Below are positions 1 to 8,148 of a DNA stretch of 38,074 nt, in pieces. The stretch is from positions 1 to 38,074 of the IMG/VR virus record IMGVR_UViG_3300000327_000004. The stretch is one strand, 5' to 3'. The notes under the pieces are model-generated. The model did no database searches. It saw only the letters and a list, made by a program, of their open reading frames with translations, and was not told the DNA's origin. The DNA is from a virus. Both the position numbers and the translations under genes were made by a program. Positions within the stretch are counted from its first letter, which is position 1. Each line of letters begins with the position of its first letter.

Positions 1-1
1 G

Positions 2-259
2 CTGCGAGTCGTCATGGCCGACCTGCTCACGGCCGACCTGAACGCTTCGGGCGTCTACGACGGCGTCACGACCTCGAAGACCGGGCTCGTCATCGTCAAC
101 ACGGCCCGATTCCGCATCTGGCAGCGGCGCGGCCCGGCCGTCGAGGTCGACCGCGACATCACCCGCGGCATCCGGCACCTGGTCGTGACGCAGCGGCTCG
201 CGTTCCGGTCCATCGACTCGGGCACGACCAAGAACGTCTGGTACGGCTACAACCTGTAG
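2..259 (+). CDS. Major capsid protein, carboxy-terminal part (5' truncated by insert end)
   Basis: Open from the first bases of the window (frame starts at base 2, LRVVMADLL...) to a TAG stop. The segment DLNASGVYDGVTTSKTG followed by VNTARFRIWQRRG is typical of the end of HK97-fold capsid proteins, where the last part of the A-domain and P-domain strands lie. There is no start codon or ribosome site before it, so it is the tail of a gene. The matching amino-terminal part is at 36,754-37,888 at the other end of the insert; together they make one capsid gene with roughly 40 residues missing. Confidence rests on the family-like motif and on the following decoration and connector genes. Confidence 0.85.
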   Translation: MRVVMADLLTADLNASGVYDGVTTSKTGLVIVNTARFRIWQRRGPAVEVDRDITRGIRHLVVTQRLAFRSIDSGTTKNVWYGYNL

Positions 260-269
260 GGAGGCCACG

Positions 270-650
270 ATGGCCCTGAGCGCCCCGATTCCCGTCGAGA
301 TCAACGTGGCCGCCGGTGCGGCCGGCGAGTGGTACGCCGCCGTCCCGTTCGACGGCGAGTGGAAGATCGAGAAGGCGTACTTCGTGCCGGACGCCGACAC
401 GCCCGCGAACGGCACCGACTACACGACCCTCGCGCTCGACGTCGGCGGGACCACCATCGGCAGCGTCGACACGAGCGCCACCGGCATGACGAAGGGCACG
501 CCGCGGGAGATCTCGCTCTCCGGCGGCGCCGCGCTGGAGCTCACCGGCGGAACCGACGTGGTCAAGATCACGAAGACCGAGTCGGGCCTCGGCGCGGCCG
601 TGCAGGGTCGGCTCGTGCTCGGCATCGAGCGCCTGTACCCCGCGAGCTGA
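270..650 (+). CDS. Putative capsid decoration / head structural protein
   Basis: A 126-residue protein starting 10 bases after the capsid stop, with GGGAGG ahead of the ATG. It is rich in beta-prone, Gly/Thr-rich segments (YFVPDADTPANGTDYTTLAL, GGTTIGSVDTSATG). This pattern occurs in small phage virion proteins that coat or stabilise the capsid or form head fibres. Position directly behind the major capsid gene is the usual place for a decoration protein. No enzyme motif is visible. The exact family is not certain; a head-fibre role is an alternative. Confidence 0.6.
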   Translation: MALSAPIPVEINVAAGAAGEWYAAVPFDGEWKIEKAYFVPDADTPANGTDYTTLALDVGGTTIGSVDTSATGMTKGTPREISLSGGAALELTGGTDVVKITKTESGLGAAVQGRLVLGIERLYPAS

Positions 651-652
651 CG

Positions 653-916
653 ATGCGGCTGCGCTGGACGGGCCTCCCGCACCTTCGCGTCTACCGGCGA
701 TTCGGCATGGAGCCGTGGTCGGTGGGCGAGGTGCGGGAGGTTCCCGTCGAGGTGGGGCGCGGGCTGCTGGAGCACGGGGGCTTCGAGGTCGTCGAGTCGG
801 CGCCCGAGGCTCCCGCGCCGGACCCGGAGGCGGGCCCGCCCGCGCACCGTGCGATCCGGGGCCGGGGACGGGTCCAGGCTCGCGCGAAGCGCCGCGCCCG
901 GGGTAAGGGGGCGTGA
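653..916 (+). CDS. Small head-region protein, unknown function
   Basis: An 87-residue protein; its ATG comes two bases after the preceding TGA. The amino half (RVYRRFGMEPWSVGEVREVP) is a compact domain of the kind often found between capsid and connector genes. The carboxy half is low-complexity, first Pro/Ala/Glu-rich and then strongly basic (RARGKGA end), which could contact DNA. The next gene begins within its stop codon (TGATG). No specific function can be assigned; a head-completion accessory role is inferred from position only. Confidence 0.6.
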   Translation: MRLRWTGLPHLRVYRRFGMEPWSVGEVREVPVEVGRGLLEHGGFEVVESAPEAPAPDPEAGPPAHRAIRGRGRVQARAKRRARGKGA

Positions 917-1122
917 TGCCCCGCCGGGCCAGCACGCGGCGATTCAGGGCCCGCGCTCGCGGGGAATGGCCCGAGGGCGTTCACTGGTCCCCTGGCGAGG
1001 AGCGGGACGTGCCCGCCGACTGGCCGGGGGCGGACGGCACGCCGCCCGCGTGGCTGGAGGAGGTGCCGAGTCGTCGCAGGCGGCGCCGGGAGGTGAAGAA
1101 TGGCGCTGCTCACGGCGGCTGA
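916..1122 (+). CDS. Small basic head-region protein, unknown function
   Basis: A 68-residue protein from an ATG overlapping the previous TGA; a GTG three bases upstream (913) is an alternative start. It is Arg-rich at both ends. Its middle (GVHWSPGEERDVP, then LEEVPS) resembles the WSVGEVREVP segment of the preceding protein, so the two may share a small domain. It overlaps the connector gene by 23 bases, which supports translational coupling. Function unknown. Confidence 0.55.
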   Translation: MPRRASTRRFRARARGEWPEGVHWSPGEERDVPADWPGADGTPPAWLEEVPSRRRRRREVKNGAAHGG

Positions 1123-1714
1123 GGCACGGTTCTACATCCGCGGGCTGGCGGGGACGGCCGAAGACACGGCGCTCGACGCGCTCATCTCGCGTGTGGGCGC
1201 CGCGTTCGCGCGCTGGTGCGGCTACCCGGCGCCCGACTCGACGTCGGACCCCACCCTCGAAACGGCGGCCTACACCCGGTACTACGACGGGCCCGACCCC
1301 GCAGACTCGCGGGTGCTCCGACTCGGCATCTGGCCGGTGCAGTCGGTGGCGAGCATCTACGACGACCCCACGTGGGACTACGGGGCGTCGCACCTCGTCG
1401 ATTCGGCGGACTACGACCTCGACGCCGAAGGCGGGCTCGTGCTGCTGAAGCCCGACTCGTCGCATGGGCGATGGTCGCGCGGCTACCGCGCCATCAAGGC
1501 GACGTTCACGGCGGGCTACTCGACGGTCCCGAGCGACCTGAAGCACGCGTGCGGGCTCCAGGTGGCGCACATCTGGAAGGGCCGCGACTCCATCGGCGTC
1601 AAGTCGGTATCCGAAGCTGGCGTGTCCATCTCGCCGCTCTCGATGCGGCTGCTCCCCGAGGTGCGCCAGCTCCTCGCTCCCTACCGGCTGCCGGGGGTGT
1701 TCGGTGCCGGTTGA
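1100..1714 (+). CDS. Head-tail connector (HK97 gp6-like adaptor)
   Basis: A 204-residue protein beginning MALLTAAEARFYIRGL, with a helical amino end. The middle carries the connector-type pattern of IWPVQSVASIYDD, a Tyr/Asp-rich stretch, and FTAGYSTVPSDLKHACGLQ before a final long helix. In HK97-like phages such proteins form the ring between portal and tail and help retain DNA. Its place after the small head genes and before a gp10-like joining protein fits this order. The GAGGTGAAGA ahead of the ATG is a good ribosome site. Confidence 0.75.
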   Translation: MALLTAAEARFYIRGLAGTAEDTALDALISRVGAAFARWCGYPAPDSTSDPTLETAAYTRYYDGPDPADSRVLRLGIWPVQSVASIYDDPTWDYGASHLVDSADYDLDAEGGLVLLKPDSSHGRWSRGYRAIKATFTAGYSTVPSDLKHACGLQVAHIWKGRDSIGVKSVSEAGVSISPLSMRLLPEVRQLLAPYRLPGVFGAG

Positions 1715-2312
1715 CGTCGAGACGTTCGCCGAGCAGCTCGCGCAGGTGGCGCGCGAGCGCATCCGCGCGTTGTTGCGCGAGCAGGGGACCCGTTTCGCGC
1801 TGGAGGGCGAGGCGCACGCGAAGGCGCTGGCGACGACTCGGCTTCGTGTGCGGACGGGGCGGCTGCGGAACAGCATCGCGGGCGCCGTGCGTGGCGACGA
1901 GGGCTCCGGTACGGTGGACGTCGTCGTCTCGGCGGGCGGGCGCGTCCGAGGCGGCCAGCCCGTCCGTTACGCCGCCATGCAGGAGTACGGCGGCATCCAG
2001 CGGCCACGGCGGGCGAAGTACCTCCGCATCCCCCTCCCGCCCGCGCAGACGGCCGCGGGCGTCGACAAGTTCCTGTTTCCCCCGAGCCTCTACGAGTCGG
2101 GCGCAGGGCTGTTCGTGCTCGTGCGGACTCGGACGGGCAAGCTGCTGCTGAAGCACCGCGAGAAGAACGAGTTCTGGTACGTGCTGAAGCGCAGCGTCCG
2201 CATCACGCCGCATCGGTACATGCGCGACACCCTCGCCCACCTGGAGCAGCGGGCCCCCGAGGTGCTCCGGCGCGCTCTCGGGCTGGAGCTGGAGGTGTCG
2301 AGTGGGACGTGA
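1704..2312 (+). CDS. Head-tail joining / minor tail protein (HK97 gp10-like)
   Basis: A 202-residue protein from a GTG that overlaps the connector gene. It shows the family layout: an amino helix, RVRTGRLRNSI, then a YAAMQEYGG...RPRRAKYLRIP segment, and a final ITPHRYMRDTL helix. Members sit at the neck between head completion proteins and the tail terminator. An insertion between the YGG part and the last helix (about residues 115-165) makes it longer than the usual 120-150 residues. The neighbours on both sides are connector and tail terminator, which supports the call. Confidence 0.75.
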   Translation: MPVDVETFAEQLAQVARERIRALLREQGTRFALEGEAHAKALATTRLRVRTGRLRNSIAGAVRGDEGSGTVDVVVSAGGRVRGGQPVRYAAMQEYGGIQRPRRAKYLRIPLPPAQTAAGVDKFLFPPSLYESGAGLFVLVRTRTGKLLLKHREKNEFWYVLKRSVRITPHRYMRDTLAHLEQRAPEVLRRALGLELEVSSGT

Positions 2313-2769
2313 ACGTTCCATCCTCGAGGCCGTCGTCTCGGCGCTGAAGACCATCGACGGGACGGGCTCGTTCACCTACGACCTCTCCGGCGACGACCAG
2401 GTGCTCGTCGGGCGCGGGTCGCGTCCTGCGCGCGTTCCGGCGGCCTTCGTGGCCGTGGAGGGGCTCGATACGGCGCAGGTGCCCGGGCAGACGCCGCTCA
2501 CGCGGTACGACCGCACCTTGACGCTCACCGTCGTTGCGTTCGCGCAGGCGAGCGACGACAAGCCCGGCTCCGTCCACGCCGCCTCGCTCGACCTCCAGGA
2601 CGACGTCATGCGGGCCCTGGAAGCCGACCGTTCCCTCGGGGGGCTCGTCTACGACCTCGAGATCGTCTCGCAGCTCTACGACGGGGCGGAACTCGACGCG
2701 CGGGCGTCGGGGCTCGGCATCGTTGCGCTCGCGGTGCGGTGCCGGTACGCTGAGACGGGAGGCGCATAG
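2302..2769 (+). CDS. Tail terminator / tail completion protein
   Basis: A 155-residue protein from a GTG with an upstream GGAGCTGGAGG and an 11-base overlap with the previous gene. The layout is short amino helix, FVAVEG strand, RYDRTLTLTVVAFA, helix LQDDVMRALEAD, and a final repeat of beta strands ending IVALAVRCRY. This matches tail terminator or tail-to-head joining proteins of siphoviruses that cap the tail tube. It lies just before the tail tube region. Assignment is by fold-like pattern and gene order. Confidence 0.65.
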   Translation: MGRERSILEAVVSALKTIDGTGSFTYDLSGDDQVLVGRGSRPARVPAAFVAVEGLDTAQVPGQTPLTRYDRTLTLTVVAFAQASDDKPGSVHAASLDLQDDVMRALEADRSLGGLVYDLEIVSQLYDGAELDARASGLGIVALAVRCRYAETGGA

Positions 2770-3533
2770 TGGCCTGGTACGACTCGGCATGGCAGCACCG
2801 GGCGCCCATCGCCGTGGACCTCGGCGTGGGGGTGACCCCGCCTGTCGACGTGACCATCGCGCTCCCTGACGACTGGGACGAGTTCTGGGACAACGTGCTC
2901 GCGTCGGGCAACGACGTGCGCGTCACGGACTCCGACGGCGACACGCTCCTCACCTACGACCTCGACGCGTTCGACGCCATCAACCGCACGGGCGCGGTCG
3001 AGGTGCAGGCGTGGACGCCCGCCGTCTCGACGGCCGGCGTCGCGGTGCTCTGGCTCTACTGGGGGAACCCCTCGGCTGCCGATGCGCGCACGGCGTTCGC
3101 CCCGTCGACGCCGAAGACCGGCTACGTCGAGACGGCGCGCCCGTCGTGGCCGACGTTCCTCGCCGCGCCCGAGCAGCCCGGGGCCGCGAAGCCCCGGCAG
3201 GTGCTCCAGAAGGGCTCTGGCGAAACCGTCGACACGTGGTGGCTGCTCGACCCGGTGCTCCCTCGCTACTGCCGCCCGTCGCGCGGGTGGCATCGGCGCG
3301 GTGAGCCCGCCCACATCGGGCTTGTGGGCTACGACGCGGGCCAGGCTGCCACGGACATCGTCGACCCGGTGGCGACTCGACTCGTCGAGTGCCGCGGGCG
3401 GCTGTGGGCGAGGGCCCGCGTGAAGGCGGGTGTGAACGGATCGGACTACACGGTTGAGCTCGCGATCACCGGCACTGACGGGCAGGTCCGCAAGCCGCGG
3501 ATGCTGCTCCGGGTGGTCGACGCGACGGACTAG
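2769..3533 (+). CDS. DUF2341-like virion-associated protein
   Basis: A 254-residue protein from a GTG overlapping the previous TAG by one base. The first 110 residues (MAWYDSAWQHRAPIAVDL, then DDWDEFW, VRVTDSDGDTLLTYDL and VLWLYWGNPSA) match the pattern of DUF2341, a beta-sandwich domain found in surface and phage tail proteins. The carboxy half is beta-rich and ends without a membrane anchor. Placement inside the tail gene set suggests a tail surface or carbohydrate-contacting part. The substrate is unknown. Confidence 0.6.
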   Translation: MAWYDSAWQHRAPIAVDLGVGVTPPVDVTIALPDDWDEFWDNVLASGNDVRVTDSDGDTLLTYDLDAFDAINRTGAVEVQAWTPAVSTAGVAVLWLYWGNPSAADARTAFAPSTPKTGYVETARPSWPTFLAAPEQPGAAKPRQVLQKGSGETVDTWWLLDPVLPRYCRPSRGWHRRGEPAHIGLVGYDAGQAATDIVDPVATRLVECRGRLWARARVKAGVNGSDYTVELAITGTDGQVRKPRMLLRVVDATD

Positions 3534-3542
3534 GAGGCGAAC

Positions 3543-4484
3543 ATGGCGGTTCCGGCTCTCGGACGCGGCGCGGCAATCGGGTTCGGCGAGGAGTCGACCT
3601 GGGGGACCGCAGTCGCGCGCACGAACTGGCGCCCCCTCGTCTCGGCGGGGATCATCCGCAACGTCGAGAAGGTGGCGGTGCCCGACCTGAAGGCGGGCGG
3701 GGCGGCGACTCGGCGCCGGCACGTGACGCTGAGCGACGACGCCGGCGGGCGGTTCCGACTCGTCGCGACCTACGAGAACCTCGGAATGCTGCTGAAGCAC
3801 CTGCTCGGCGCCGTGACGACCACCGGGGCGGCCGCGCCCTACACGCACGACTTCACCCTCGCGGCCGACCTTCCCGAGGGCCTCACGATGGAGATCGTGC
3901 GCGGCACCTCGCCGACGAGCGAGGTGTTCGAGGGGTGCCTGCTCAACGAGGGAACGTTCCGGTGCGACGCCCGTGGGGTCGCGCAGTGGGACTTCGACGT
4001 CATCGCCGAGACGTCGGCGACCCGCAGCACGCCGGGCACGCCCAGCTACGGCGCCGCCGAGACGCCCATCGTCGGGCACCACGCGGGGCAGCTCTCGTTC
4101 AACTCCGCGAACTACGACCTCGTCGGGGTCGAGCTGCGAGTGCGCAACAACCTCGCCCGCCGGCCGCGACTCGGCAGCAAGCTCACGCAGCGGCCGTCCC
4201 GCGACTGGACGGCCATCGAGCTACAGGTGCAGCTCGAAGCGCAGGATGCCCTCTACAACGCGCTCCTCGCCGACACGACGGGCGACGTGACGTTCGGGTT
4301 CCAGAGCGGCACGAACCAGTTCAACATCACCCTGCACAACGCCTACCTCGTCGAGGCGAGCGACCCCATCGAGAACGCCGGGCGCATCATGCAGACCGTG
4401 CGGTTCGTCGGCGAGTCGGACGGGACGAACGAGGGCCTCGCGCTCCAGCTCGTCAACGACAACGCGAGCGCCATCGCCAACTAG
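3543..4484 (+). CDS. Major tail tube protein
   Basis: A 313-residue protein with an excellent start site (CTAGGAGGCGAACATG). It begins GRGAAIGFGEESTWGT, a common opening of phage tail tube subunits, and carries YENLGMLLKHLLGAVTTTG, YTHDFTLAADLPEGLTMEI and FRCDARGVAQWDFDVIAE, all in the order seen in long-tailed phage tube proteins. It would polymerise into the tail tube through which DNA passes. The two chaperone-like genes and the tape measure gene follow, the standard order. Confidence 0.8.
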   Translation: MAVPALGRGAAIGFGEESTWGTAVARTNWRPLVSAGIIRNVEKVAVPDLKAGGAATRRRHVTLSDDAGGRFRLVATYENLGMLLKHLLGAVTTTGAAAPYTHDFTLAADLPEGLTMEIVRGTSPTSEVFEGCLLNEGTFRCDARGVAQWDFDVIAETSATRSTPGTPSYGAAETPIVGHHAGQLSFNSANYDLVGVELRVRNNLARRPRLGSKLTQRPSRDWTAIELQVQLEAQDALYNALLADTTGDVTFGFQSGTNQFNITLHNAYLVEASDPIENAGRIMQTVRFVGESDGTNEGLALQLVNDNASAIAN

Positions 4485-4493
4485 GGAGGGAAC

Positions 4494-4916
4494 GTGCCGA
4501 GCATCGCCGAGACGCTGGCCGCAGAGTCGGTGGCCGAGGTCGAGGCCGGGGGGCTGCACTGGCGGGTGCGGCGCGTTCGCACGTCGCACCTGCTCGCGTC
4601 CGGGTTCCCGGCCCTCGCCGCGCCGGACCTCCAGCGGCTGCGCGAGTCGCCGCAGGCGGCGAACCCGAAGCTGCTGGCCGACATGGCGCGGTACAACGAG
4701 GCGCTCGTGTGCGCGGGCGTCGTCGCCGCGTCCCGGGACGGCGCCGACTGGGAGGACGTGCGCTTCGTCCTCGACGAGTCGCGGGCCGACCCGGAGAAGG
4801 GCGTGCTCCCCGTCGACTCGCTCCCGGCGGCCGTGGTCGGCCGTCTCGGCGCCGAGGTCGCCAAGCTCTCGTTCGGGGGCGAGGAGGTCGAGGTCGCCCG
4901 CACCTTTCGCGGGTGA
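4494..4916 (+). CDS. Tail assembly chaperone, first frame (gpG-like)
   Basis: A 140-residue protein from a GTG behind GGGAGGGAAC. Between the tail tube and tape measure genes nearly all long-tailed phages encode a chaperone and a longer frameshifted form that bind the tape measure protein. This protein is mostly helical with an acidic middle and ends ARTFRG-stop. The next frame is open across this stop, so a +1 (or -2) shift near GGG TGA C could join it to the following reading frame. Identity is mainly by position. Confidence 0.7.
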   Translation: MPSIAETLAAESVAEVEAGGLHWRVRRVRTSHLLASGFPALAAPDLQRLRESPQAANPKLLADMARYNEALVCAGVVAASRDGADWEDVRFVLDESRADPEKGVLPVDSLPAAVVGRLGAEVAKLSFGGEEVEVARTFRG

Positions 4917-4926
4917 CCCGGGGCTC

Positions 4927-5118
4927 GTGGCGATGGTCGACCGGGTGGCGAGACGCTACGGAACGGACCCCTGGACGGTGCTCCACTGGGAACCGGCCCG
5001 TCTCGCCGTCGCCATCGAGTGCGTCGCGGCGGCCGACGCCGAGTCGGCGCAGCGCATCGAGCGCACGAACGCGGCGGGTGGCATCGTGTGGCCCGTCGTC
5101 GTGGTCGGCGGGGGGTGA
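4927..5118 (+). CDS. Tail assembly chaperone, second frame (gpT-like extension)
   Basis: Sixty-three residues from a GTG at 4927, with no good ribosome site ahead of it. The frame is open upstream through the end of the previous gene, as expected if it is made as a frameshift extension rather than alone. The content (VARRYGTDPWTVLHWEPARLA) resembles the T part of G-T chaperones, where a YG.(D/S)P...(L/V).W pattern recurs. The tape measure gene starts three bases after its stop. Confidence 0.6.
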   Translation: MAMVDRVARRYGTDPWTVLHWEPARLAVAIECVAAADAESAQRIERTNAAGGIVWPVVVVGGG

Positions 5119-5121
5119 GCC

Positions 5122-7329
5122 GTGCCGGGCGAGGTGGTCGAGGTCATCCTCCGGCTCCGCGACCAGGCGTCGCAGCCGTTGGAGGGCGCGGCCGAGTCGG
5201 CGCGGAAGCTCGCCGACGAGTCGACGCGCGCTGCGGGTGCGCTGAACGATGCCGACGACGCGGCAAAGAACGCGGCGGTCGCGCTGTCCGACCTCGACGA
5301 CTCGGCGAAGGCGGCCGAACGTTCGGTGCGCGCCGAGGCGGTGGCGGCCGTGCAGGCTGTCGATGCGCTGGAGGCGCACGCCGAGGCGACGGCCATCGCG
5401 GCGCGGAGCACGGGCCGCATGTCGCAGGCGCTCGCGGCGGTCGCGTTGCAGGTCCCGGACGTGATCACGCAGCTCTCGATGGGGGCGGACCCCCTGCGTG
5501 TCTTCGCGATCCAGGGCTTGCAGGTCGTCCAGCAGACGAACGCGATGGCGTCGGCGTTCTCGGCGCTCGCGTCGAAGGGCCCCATCCTTGCCGTCGCGCT
5601 CGCCGCCGTCGCGACGGTGGCCGTGTCGGTGGCGAACGCCGTCTCGAAGATGCGCGAGGAGGTGGGCAGCCTCGACGACATCATCGACGACACGCGCGAG
5701 AACATCGCGCGGTGGGATCAAACGTTCGCCGACGCCGGGCAGGGGATCGCGAACACCGACACGCTGCTCGACGAGCTACGCACGCGCGTTCTGCTCGCGC
5801 GGGGCGAGATCGACGAGTTCGACGCGATGATGAAGCGGAGCGCCGACGCCATCGAGGCGTTCTACGGCCCCGCGATCCAGCGCATGGCCGCGCACGTCGA
5901 GGAGCTGCGAGCGGCCCGGGCGCGTCTCAACAGGTTCATCCGGGCGAACAAGGCCTCCACGGAGGAGATGACCCGGGCCCACCTGGAGCTCGACCGCGTC
6001 AACCGCGAACTCGCCGACGCCGAGAAGCGACTCGCCGACCTCCAGTCGGAACGGAACGCGAAGATCAACGAGGCCATTGGCCTCGTCGAGCAGCTCCGGG
6101 ACGCGGAGCAGCAGGGGGCCGACGCGGGCGCAACGTTCGCCGCGTCCGTGGAGGCGCAGGCCGAGGCGCTCGGAACGTTCGAGGAGCGCCTCCAGCAGGC
6201 GGCGGCAGAGTGGGAGGCGTGGGCCGACGAGGTGGTCGGCGCGACGACGGGTGCCGCCACGGGCGCAGAGGAGCTGGCGCGGATCCTCCAGTCGGTCGGT
6301 GCGGCCCCGACCCTGTCGGCGCTCGACGAAGTGCGACTCCGCATGATCGACGTCGACGAGCTGCTACGGCAGGGGAAGATCACCGCCGAGGAGCACGCCG
6401 AGGCCATCGACCTGCTCCGGGCGCGCTACGAGGCCCTCCAGGCGGCCGCTGAGGGCGCCGGGGAGGCGACCCGGGGGGTTACCCCTCCGGCGGGCGCAAC
6501 GGCGGCTGTACGGGCCGCTGGGGCCCTGTTTGGGGGTGCTCCGCTGGGGGCCGCGCAGACCCTCCTCGGCGTGGCGGGGCCCTACGGGGCGCTCGCCGGG
6601 GCGGCGCTCGGGGGGCTCGCGGCGCTCGGGGAGACGGGCGCGCAGGGCGTCATCGACGCCATCGAGGCCCTGGGCGACCAGCTCCAGGCGGGGCTCGAGG
6701 CGCTGCCCGACCTGCTCGAAGCACTGGCCGAGCGGCTCCCCGACCTCGTGCCCGCCCTCGTGGGCGCCCTCGTCGATGCAGCGCCGGACATCCTCGTCGC
6801 TGTCGTCGAGGCGGTTGTCGCGCTGTCGCGCGAGTTGACGATGTTGCCGCTCACGTTGGCTAAGGCGTTGTGGCAGGCGTTGCGCGACTGGTGGAAGGAA
6901 ATCGGTGGCTTCGGCGGGCTCGTCAAGGCGTTGCTGGAGGCGCTCGCCCGACTCGCCAAGAACATCGGCGAGTCGGTGGGCAACGCCGTCTCGACGGTCG
7001 TGGACATCCTTATTCCGGGCGGCGAACGCGGCCTGTTCTCCAAGGAGGGCCTGTTCGGGCTGAAGAACGTGCCCATCCTCCAGGAGGGTCGCACGTTCGT
7101 CGAGCGCACCGGGCTCGCGCTGATTCACCAGGGCGAGCAGATCGTGCCGAGAGGGGGGCGCGCAACGCAGGCGGCGGAGGTGCGGTCCCCGTTCGCGCCG
7201 GCGGGCGGGCCCACGGTGGTCATCCAGACCGCGGCCGTCTCGCCGGATATCGTGCCGGCGCTTGTGCGCGAGATGGAGCGGGTGTTCGGGCAGTTCGGCA
7301 GGGCGCAGTCGCCCCTGTTCTCGGTGTAG
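5122..7329 (+). CDS. Tail tape measure protein
   Basis: At 735 residues this is among the longest genes of the structural region. It starts with GTG. The amino third is Ala/Asp/Glu-rich helix with heptad-like spacing, followed by a hydrophobic part (GPILAVALAAVATVAVSVANAV, about residues 154-175). Next come long coiled-coil segments (residues 240-330), a Gly/Ala-rich hydrophobic region near 480-520, and a carboxy domain ending in GLALIHQGEQIVPRGG, common in tape measure proteins. The protein sets tail length; by the usual 0.15 nm per residue the tail would be near 110 nm, an inference only. Confidence 0.85.
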   Translation: MPGEVVEVILRLRDQASQPLEGAAESARKLADESTRAAGALNDADDAAKNAAVALSDLDDSAKAAERSVRAEAVAAVQAVDALEAHAEATAIAARSTGRMSQALAAVALQVPDVITQLSMGADPLRVFAIQGLQVVQQTNAMASAFSALASKGPILAVALAAVATVAVSVANAVSKMREEVGSLDDIIDDTRENIARWDQTFADAGQGIANTDTLLDELRTRVLLARGEIDEFDAMMKRSADAIEAFYGPAIQRMAAHVEELRAARARLNRFIRANKASTEEMTRAHLELDRVNRELADAEKRLADLQSERNAKINEAIGLVEQLRDAEQQGADAGATFAASVEAQAEALGTFEERLQQAAAEWEAWADEVVGATTGAATGAEELARILQSVGAAPTLSALDEVRLRMIDVDELLRQGKITAEEHAEAIDLLRARYEALQAAAEGAGEATRGVTPPAGATAAVRAAGALFGGAPLGAAQTLLGVAGPYGALAGAALGGLAALGETGAQGVIDAIEALGDQLQAGLEALPDLLEALAERLPDLVPALVGALVDAAPDILVAVVEAVVALSRELTMLPLTLAKALWQALRDWWKEIGGFGGLVKALLEALARLAKNIGESVGNAVSTVVDILIPGGERGLFSKEGLFGLKNVPILQEGRTFVERTGLALIHQGEQIVPRGGRATQAAEVRSPFAPAGGPTVVIQTAAVSPDIVPALVREMERVFGQFGRAQSPLFSV

Positions 7330-7338
7330 GGTGGGGGC

Positions 7339-8148
7339 ATGGCGAACGCGAAGCTCTGGTACTACCCGGACCCGGAGGGCACGGTCGAGGAGGTGGACCT
7401 CGGCGGGCCCCTGTCCGACCTCCAGGAGCTGCCCGGCCGGCAGCTCGTCGAGGCGCGGGCGCTGGATGGGTCCGTGTCCGTCGCGTCGTGGGACCCGCGC
7501 TTGCGCGTGCGGGTGGTCCTCGAACGCTTCGCCGACCGCGCGCTCGCGCGGGCCCTCGCGTCCCTGTCGTCGCACCTGGAACGCGGGGGGCTCGTGGGAC
7601 TTGCCGCCGACTCGGACAAGGCATGGGCGAGCACGGCGCGGTTTCCGTCCGCGTTGCGGCGCGGGACGACGACGGTTCTGTGCCGCGTCAACCTGTTCGA
7701 TTCGTGGGCGCCGACGGCGGCGCTCTCGGGGGACGAAGCTTGGGTCGAGGGCTACGCGGACGGCCAGCGCGAGATCGTGACGGCCACCGTGTCGGCGTCG
7801 AGTGGGACCGTCGCCCTCGGCGAGTCGCTCCGGTACTCCTACACGGAGCACCCCGTCTGGGTTCGCCACCGTGACTTCTACCCGGCGTTGCGGCTTGCCG
7901 CCGAACAGGTCGGAAGGCCGATCCTCACGCACGACCACCGCGTGACCTGGACGTTCGACGCGGTCTTTGAGGTCGACGTCGAGGCGATGCGGGCGCTGGC
8001 GGGTGCGGAGGGCGAGCTGCTGACGGGCTCGACCGAGTCGGGTCGCAGCACGTCGCTCGACTGGGCCGTGTCGCGGCTGCGCGAAACGTTCGGTCGTGCC
8101 GTTCGCGAGTCGTGGCGCCGGGACCCCTGGGAGACGGGCTGGTTCTGA
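7339..8148 (+). CDS. Distal tail protein-like
   Basis: A 269-residue protein starting 10 bases after the tape measure stop with GGGTGGGGGC ahead of the ATG. Genes directly behind the tape measure usually encode the distal tail ring that joins tube and hub. The beta-rich opening (LWYYPDPEGTVEEVDLGGPL) and the later VTWTFDAVFEVD strands fit such a ring protein, but no diagnostic motif is visible. It ends in a TGATG overlap with the next gene, suggesting coupled translation and equal complex membership. Confidence 0.55.
   Translation: MANAKLWYYPDPEGTVEEVDLGGPLSDLQELPGRQLVEARALDGSVSVASWDPRLRVRVVLERFADRALARALASLSSHLERGGLVGLAADSDKAWASTARFPSALRRGTTTVLCRVNLFDSWAPTAALSGDEAWVEGYADGQREIVTATVSASSGTVALGESLRYSYTEHPVWVRHRDFYPALRLAAEQVGRPILTHDHRVTWTFDAVFEVDVEAMRALAGAEGELLTGSTESGRSTSLDWAVSRLRETFGRAVRESWRRDPWETGWF

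Noticed and set aside
944-1876. Long minus-strand open frames under the structural genes (for example 944-1,876 and 4,453-5,721)
   Set aside because: They are Arg/Pro-rich shadows typical of very GC-rich DNA, opposite well-supported rightward genes.
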